A stretch of DNA of 9,288 bases from Bacillota bacterium (GTDB lineage Bacteria; Bacillota; Clostridia; Peptostreptococcales; Anaerovoracaceae). A program made the position numbers and the translations under genes. The first letter of the stretch is position 1. Each line of letters starts with the position of its first letter. The DNA lies in NCBI GenBank assembly GCA_016283945.1, contig JAEENW010000069.1:1-9288 (forward strand), written 5' to 3'. The notes beneath the pieces are model-generated. The model had not been told where the DNA came from. It searched no databases and saw only the letters and a list, made by a program, of their open reading frames with translations. Of the stretch, positions 6,576-9,288 are shown one piece after another.

Positions 6576-6613
6576 CCCCCGGAGGCTTTTTCTTCACCTT
6601 CGGGGGCTTTTTT
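6576..6613 (+). terminator. Intrinsic terminator, best read on the plus strand
   Basis: CCCCCGGAGG (6576-6585) pairs with CCTTCGGGGG (6597-6606) and is followed by CTTTTTT (T-run 6608-6613). On the plus strand the one imperfect pair is a G-U wobble; on the minus strand it is an A-C mismatch and the trailing sequence is only TTTCTAT. The flanking genes are both on the minus strand, so it either works in both directions, ending the VWA transcript, or ends an unannotated plus-strand RNA. Confidence 0.75.
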
Positions 6614-6685
6614 CATGCGTTTTTGTGCTTTTTGGACGTCCGGAGAGCCCGTCAGCGCCGGATCAGGGCGGCTTTTCCGTCTCTC

Positions 6686-6730
6686 CGGGCGGTCCGCAGG
6701 CGGGCGATCCGAAGGCGGACGGTCCGCAGC
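6686..6730. repeat. Three tandem copies of a 15-bp unit
   Basis: Units at 6686-6700, 6701-6715 and 6716-6730 (cgggcggtccgcagg and variants) each differ from the first by two bases. Read on the minus strand in the frame of the VWA gene, just after its stop codon, they would encode repeats of the type PADRP. Confidence 0.8.
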
Positions 6731-6745
6731 CGCTTCCGGAGCGCC

Positions 6746-7501
6746 TTATCTCCTTCCGCCTCTCTTCCTGTGATCCTCGCGGACCTCGGCGAAGACCTCA
6801 TCGTTCAGAGCCCTGCCCACGGTCATGCAGGCCATGGCCTTGGAGATCGCGCCGTAGTTGACTCTGATGCCCGCGGGGTCGTTGACGAAGCTCGAAGCCC
6901 TCTCGCGGCCTATGCCGATGTGGTCAGCCAGCGCCTCAGCGTCGATGTTCGCGCCCAGGAACATGAACTCCCAGCCGAGCTTCTCCTTCGCGTTCGTGAT
7001 CAGGTCCTTTACGGCGCGGTAGCTGTATTTCACGCTGGAGTTCTCCATGCCGTCGGTGGTGATCACGAAGAGGGTCTTCTTCGGGGCGCGATCCCTCTCG
7101 TAGCGCTGGACCCTGCTGATGAACCTGATGGAGCCGCCGACCGCGTCGAGCATCGCCGTGTTGCCGCGGACCCAGTACTCTTTCCCCGTGATGGGCTTGA
7201 TCTCTTCTATTGGTAATCTGTCGTGGATGACCTCCTGGGCGTGATCGAAGAGCACGGTCGACCAGATGACGCTGTGCCCCTGCGCCTTCTGCTCCTTCAG
7301 CACCGAGTTGAAGCCTCCGATAGTGTCGTCCTCGAGGCCTGCCATCGAACCGCTGCGGTCGAGTATGAACACCACCTCGAGGTCGGGAGCCGCCTCCGCC
7401 GGCTTTTCCGAACCCTTCACGTCCGCGGCTCCGCTGCCCATGCCAGCGGCCTCTTCCATCTTCTCTTCCTTTTTAATGTCCTTTACGTCTTCGTTTCTCA
7501 T
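6746..7501 (-). CDS. VWA-domain protein with complete MIDAS motif (TerY-like)
   Basis: A 251-residue soluble protein with no signal peptide or membrane segment. A charged, Ala/Gly-rich N-terminal tail (1-40) is followed by a von Willebrand A domain. EVVFILDRSGSM (42-53) supplies Asp48, Ser50 and Ser52 of the metal-ion-dependent adhesion site; Thr115 in RGNTAML and Asp150 in ITTDGMEN complete it. Such domains bind partner proteins through a divalent metal. The closest match I recall is the TerY type found in tellurite-resistance-like stress systems and near other regulators. I chose ATG 7501, with AAAGGAG eight bases upstream (7515-7509), over an upstream in-frame start at 7606 that would run through intergenic hairpins. 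It lies 123 bp after the macro-domain gene and is probably co-transcribed with it. The C-terminus is very basic (HRKRGGRR), and the frame after the stop stays open for about 90 codons. Function is unknown. Confidence 0.85.
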   Translation of the reverse strand: MRNEDVKDIKKEEKMEEAAGMGSGAADVKGSEKPAEAAPDLEVVFILDRSGSMAGLEDDTIGGFNSVLKEQKAQGHSVIWSTVLFDHAQEVIHDRLPIEEIKPITGKEYWVRGNTAMLDAVGGSIRFISRVQRYERDRAPKKTLFVITTDGMENSSVKYSYRAVKDLITNAKEKLGWEFMFLGANIDAEALADHIGIGRERASSFVNDPAGIRVNYGAISKAMACMTVGRALNDEVFAEVREDHRKRGGRR

Positions 7502-7508
7502 CGTCTTT

Positions 7509-7515
7509 CTCCTTT
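7509..7515 (-). promoter_or_regulatory. Shine-Dalgarno site that fixes the VWA start
   Basis: AAAGGAG on the minus strand, eight bases before ATG 7501 and just downstream of the CGCCCC/GGGGCG hairpin. It supports the 251-residue form over a 286-residue reading. Confidence 0.8.
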
Positions 7516-7523
7516 CGCGTTTC

Positions 7524-7600
7524 CGCCCCATTCGGGGCGCCTTCGTTTGTTTTCGCCATAAGAATACCCCGGACGCAGGACCCGAAGGTCGCATCCGGGG
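7524..7600 (-). other. Two hairpins in the macro-VWA intergenic mRNA
   Basis: The first (7600-7567, minus strand) has a 10-bp outer stem CCCCGGATGC/GCGTCCGGGG, a two-base bulge, and an inner stem GACC-UUCG-GGTC, that is, the extra-stable cUUCGg tetraloop. One outer pair is U-G on the minus strand but C-A on the plus strand, so the structure is specific to the minus transcript. The second (7539-7524) is CGCCCC/GGGGCG with a four-base loop, close before the VWA ribosome site. No U-run follows the first (it is followed by TATTCTTATGG), so strong termination is not expected; it may protect mRNA ends or adjust VWA output. Confidence 0.6.
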
Positions 7601-7624
7601 CGACATCGAAAAACGAAAAGCGGC

Positions 7625-8830
7625 TCAGGCGCCGAGCAGCGCCTGCTCGTAGTCGAAGAGTATGCAGTTGATCTCGTGTATGTCGTAGATCCCGTTCCTG
7701 AGGCAGTAGCGGATGATTATGTCGAACTTGCTGCTCCCGGACAGGGTGAGCCCCGCGCAGGCGAGCATGTCGAGGGTCTCGTCCTCGCTGAGCTTCAGGG
7801 CGATCGCGAAGGCGACGGCGGTGCGCTTGGAGGGCTGGTAGTCCTCGTTGGAGCGTATCTTGGAGAAGAGCTTGCGGTCGACGTTTGCGCGCTTGTAGAC
7901 CTCGGGGTCGGTCATGCCGCTGCGGTCGATGGCGCGAAGCAGGTACTGCTGGAAGCTCTCTCGGCGGCCGAGTATGAGCTCGCGAAGAGACGGCTTGCCC
8001 GCGCCGTCCGCGGAGCGCGCGGCAGTCTCCGGAGCCGCAGGCGCGGCGCTGCGCGAGGAAGCGGCAGGGGCCGAGCCAAACGACGGAGCCAAAGGCGCGG
8101 AGCTGCGCGAGGGCGGCACGGGGACGGGGGCGATCGAGGGCTCCTCCACGTTCTCCATCATGCTGAAATACTGAGGCGGCTCTGATTCCTTTGCGTTGCC
8201 CGGCCTGCCGGAGCGCGGCTTCAGTGGCCTGCGCTTCTCCGCGCGGGATCTCCTTTCCGCTCTTTCCTCCATGCGCTTCTCGAACTCCGCGGTCTCCGCG
8301 TCGCCTATGAGCTCCCTGATCCCGCTGAAGAGCTTGCCCGAGAGCGCGAAGCTCTCGCGGTCGTACACCGCGAGGGTCACGTCCATGTCCTCCTCGGGGG
8401 GCAGCTCCATGAGGAAGGAGCTGATCTCGTCGACCGCGATCTTCAGCGCCCTGTCCTTGGGGAAGCCGAGCGTACCCGTGGAGATGAGCGGGAAGGCTGC
8501 CGAGGCGCAGCCGAGCTCCCTCGCCAGGGAGAGGCTGTTCCTGTAGCAGGACGCCACGGCCTGCTCCTCGCCGGCGGAGCCGCCCTCCCAGAGCGGGCCC
8601 ACCGTGTGGATGACATACTTCGCGTCCAGCGCGAAGGCCGGGGTCGCCGCCGCCTGTCCGGGCTCCAGCCTTCCGATCTTCCGCCTCTCGGCCAGGAGCT
8701 CGTCAAAGCCCGCCGCCTCGAATACCGCGCGGTCCACTCCGGGACCGACGGCGGCCTCGGGATTCGCGGTGTTGACTATCGCGTCGGCGCTGAGTCTTGT
8801 TATGTCGCTTCTCACTATATTTAGAGGCAT
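7625..8830 (-). CDS. Macro-domain protein (ADP-ribose binding/processing) with a conserved C-terminal HTH-like domain
   Basis: A 401-residue soluble protein. Residues 1-165 are a macro domain: IVRSDITRLSADAIVNTANP (5-24) with the conserved Asn20 and Asn23, GPGVDRAVFEAAG (29-41), VIHTVGPLW (73-81) and the phosphate loop PLISTGTLGFP (114-124). Such domains bind ADP-ribose and many remove it or O-acetyl-ADP-ribose from targets. Residues 178-203 are a highly charged Glu/Arg helix and 205-280 a Pro/Ala/Ser-rich flexible linker. The C-terminal 285-401 contains KLFSKIRSNEDYQPSKRTAV (320-339), IALKLSEDETLDMLACAGLT (343-362), SSKFDIIIRYCL (366-377) and DIHEINCILFDYEQALLGA (383-401). I recall this as a domain shared by varied clostridial proteins; it resembles an XRE-like helical bundle, but that is inference. 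ATG 8830 suits the domain start, with GGGAG eleven bases upstream. The leader is about 150 bases and structured. The VWA gene follows. Confidence 0.87.
   Translation of the reverse strand: MPLNIVRSDITRLSADAIVNTANPEAAVGPGVDRAVFEAAGFDELLAERRKIGRLEPGQAAATPAFALDAKYVIHTVGPLWEGGSAGEEQAVASCYRNSLSLARELGCASAAFPLISTGTLGFPKDRALKIAVDEISSFLMELPPEEDMDVTLAVYDRESFALSGKLFSGIRELIGDAETAEFEKRMEERAERRSRAEKRRPLKPRSGRPGNAKESEPPQYFSMMENVEEPSIAPVPVPPSRSSAPLAPSFGSAPAASSRSAAPAAPETAARSADGAGKPSLRELILGRRESFQQYLLRAIDRSGMTDPEVYKRANVDRKLFSKIRSNEDYQPSKRTAVAFAIALKLSEDETLDMLACAGLTLSGSSKFDIIIRYCLRNGIYDIHEINCILFDYEQALLGA
8031..8112. repeat. Direct repeat inside the macro-protein linker
   Basis: A 28-bp segment at 8031-8058 recurs at 8085-8112 with 25 of 28 bases identical, a period of 54 bp (18 codons). 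In protein it gives SRSSAPLAP and SRSAAPAAP within the flexible linker, consistent with linker growth by slippage or unequal recombination. Confidence 0.75.
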
Positions 8831-8987
8831 TTAAGGTCACACTCCCTACATGTTGTTGCTCTTTTTTGCGCTGCCCTCAAGCTGTGCCGCGGAGGCGGCC
8901 GGAGCCCGCGTTTTCAAGTCTCCGCGGGACCTTCTCCCGGTCAAAAAACATATGCCATTCGGGGATTTTTTGATTGACACCCACATG
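8831..8987 (-). other. Structured leader of the macro-VWA transcript
   Basis: From the -10 box at 8993-8988 the minus transcript would carry roughly 150 untranslated bases. They contain TCAAAAAA/TTTTTTGA arms (8941-8948 with 8966-8973), CCCGCG/CGCGGG (8905-8910 with 8923-8928) and GCCGC/GCGGC (8886-8890 with 8895-8899). I recognise no known riboswitch. Confidence 0.4.
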
Positions 8988-9002
8988 ATTATATCATAGA
9001 CT
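8974..9002 (+). promoter_or_regulatory. Divergent plus-strand promoter
   Basis: TTGACA (8974-8979), 17 bases, then TAGACT (8997-9002, four of six to consensus). Transcription would start near 9009 and enter the leader described next. It physically overlaps the minus-strand -10 box, so the two promoters probably compete or are co-regulated. Confidence 0.5.
8988..8996 (-). promoter_or_regulatory. Extended -10 promoter of the macro-VWA operon
   Basis: The minus strand reads TGATATAAT, a perfect TATAAT with a TG extension. It overlaps the inverted repeat ATGAT-TAT-ATCAT (8985-8997), a possible operator. I see no strong -35, as is usual for extended -10 promoters. Confidence 0.6.
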
Positions 9003-9111
9003 TCATATGATCGTTTGAACTTGGACGCGGCTTAAGATAAACACATGAGGCCGCTTCCGCTGCGGTCGCCGGAAAAGTCCGGAGGACCTGGTGGGAGTTG
9101 ATAGTTCCAAA

Positions 9112-9276
9112 ATGAAGAAAACAGCATACTTTGCGGCCATTCCGGGTATGAGGAATCCCGAAGCCGCTCCTGTCTGTGTTCAGGAAGCGGAAAAGACGGC
9201 CGCGGTATCAAATGATCAGATATCCGCAGCGCAGCGCAAATACTATTTGCCTGGGCTTTTTGTATGTTTAAGGTAG
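9112..9276 (+). CDS. Possible small ORF in the leader, 54 codons
   Basis: ATG 9112 starts MKKTAYFAAIPGMRNP and ends at TAG 9274-9276, eight bases before the next candidate start. A GTG at 9091, with GGAGG five bases upstream (9081-9085), would add seven residues. I recognise no family, the composition is unremarkable, and the frame runs through hairpins and the terminator-like element, so it may be only a chance open frame in a leader RNA. If translated, it could act as a leader peptide. Confidence 0.2.
   Translation: MKKTAYFAAIPGMRNPEAAPVCVQEAEKTAAVSNDQISAAQRKYYLPGLFVCLR
9232..9261 (+). terminator. Terminator-like hairpin before the next plus-strand gene
   Basis: CAG-(C)-GCAAAT (9232-9241, one bulged C) pairs with ATTTGC-CTG (9245-9253) around a three-base loop; GGC and TTTTT (9257-9261) follow. 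The stem is modest, which suits a conditional terminator. Confidence 0.45.
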
Positions 9277-9283
9277 GAAAGCA

Positions 9284-9288
9284 ATGAT
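9284..9288 (+). CDS. Probable start of the next plus-strand gene (five bases only)
   Basis: ATG at 9284-9286 follows AGGTAGGAAAGCA, in which AGG/TAGG could serve as the ribosome site. The window ends two bases later, so nothing can be said about the product. Confidence 0.35.

Larger units (their letters stand above)
6298..6745. other. Non-coding region between the VWA and M20 genes
   Basis: A 448-bp stretch without a convincing gene. The part nearest the M20 gene (6298-6480) is AT-rich and must hold its promoter. It contains a perfect TATAAT on the plus strand (6399-6404), two short hairpins with GAAA or TTTC loops (6312-6325, 6333-6344) and an AGGCG/CGCCT hairpin (6532-6545). Next come the plus-facing terminator (6576-6613) and a GC-rich tandem repeat (6686-6730). 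The VWA reading frame stays open after its stop from 6745 down to a TAA at 6475-6473. Confidence 0.6.
9003..9283 (+). other. Structured plus-strand leader, possible attenuator
   Basis: Several hairpins are visible: GGCCGC/GCGGTC (9049-9067), CCGGA-AAAG-TCCGG (9069-9082), which competes with GTCC-GGA-GGAC (9077-9087), ATTCC/GGAAT (9139-9156), and CCGCTCCTG/CAGGAAGCGG (9164-9190). GCCGC at 9163-9167 can pair either upstream with GCGGC (9133-9137) or downstream with GCGG (9187-9190). A terminator-like hairpin (9232-9261) then precedes a ribosome site and ATG at 9284. Alternative pairing plus a terminal terminator is the layout of an attenuator or riboswitch, but I match no known class. Confidence 0.45.

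Noticed and set aside
6548..7216. Open frame of 222 codons on the plus strand opposite the VWA gene
   Set aside because: It starts in the terminator region and is a shadow of the VWA gene; no domain visible.
7502..7606. N-terminal extension of the VWA protein from an upstream start
   Set aside because: It would translate through two hairpins and the Shine-Dalgarno site; ATG 7501 has a well-placed ribosome site.
9060..9095. Resemblance of AAGTCCGGAGGACCTG to the 3' end of cobalamin riboswitches, and of GGAAAAGTCCGG to a conserved RNase P RNA segment
   Set aside because: The other conserved parts (for example GCCACTG for cobalamin; the remaining conserved regions of RNase P RNA) are absent and the available length is too short.
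9245..9261. GCCTGGGC near the right edge, similar to the 3' part of ZTP riboswitches
   Set aside because: The upstream conserved half of the ZTP aptamer is not found in the preceding 250 bases.

Overview
The window is GC-rich bacterial DNA (about 60% by eye) with tightly packed genes, clear AGGAGG-type ribosome binding sites and no tRNA, rRNA, CRISPR array or insertion sequence that I can see. The gene set (5-oxoprolinase PxpABC, an AbgB-like M20 amidohydrolase paired with a membrane carrier, a macro-domain protein with a C-terminal domain I recall from clostridia) fits an anaerobic, amino-acid-using bacterium. Bacillota/Clostridia is my first guess and Synergistota a second; the sequence alone does not settle it.

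Layout. Positions 1-695 (+) hold a class I glutamine-amidotransferase-like gamma-glutamyl hydrolase whose start lies outside the window. It converges on a minus-strand operon, pxpA-pxpB-pxpC (3298 down to 698), with only 2 bp between the two stop codons. The pxp operon has its own TATAAT box and is separated by a strong terminator from a second minus-strand operon, which reads M20 amidohydrolase (6297-4936) and then a multi-span carrier (4770-3565). The 165-bp gap between those two genes carries three hairpins. Upstream is a 448-bp non-coding stretch (6298-6745) with the M20 promoter region, a terminator that faces the plus strand, and a 3 x 15-bp tandem repeat. A third minus-strand pair follows: a macro-domain protein (8830-7625) and a VWA-domain protein (7501-6746), separated by two hairpins. 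The right end (8831-9288) is a divergent promoter region and a structured plus-strand leader that ends in a terminator-like hairpin just before what looks like the start of the next plus-strand gene.

How it works together. The left two thirds suggest salvage of glutamate from blocked forms. The amidotransferase-like enzyme would hydrolyse gamma-glutamyl amides. PxpABC would open 5-oxoproline to glutamate with ATP. The M20 enzyme would cleave an N-acyl-glutamate-type amide, and its neighbour would move the substrate or product across the membrane. The right third is a separate module: ADP-ribose chemistry (macro domain) fused to a putative nucleic-acid or protein-binding C-terminal domain, together with a MIDAS-type VWA protein. 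Such domain combinations occur in bacterial stress and conflict systems; the actual role here is unknown.
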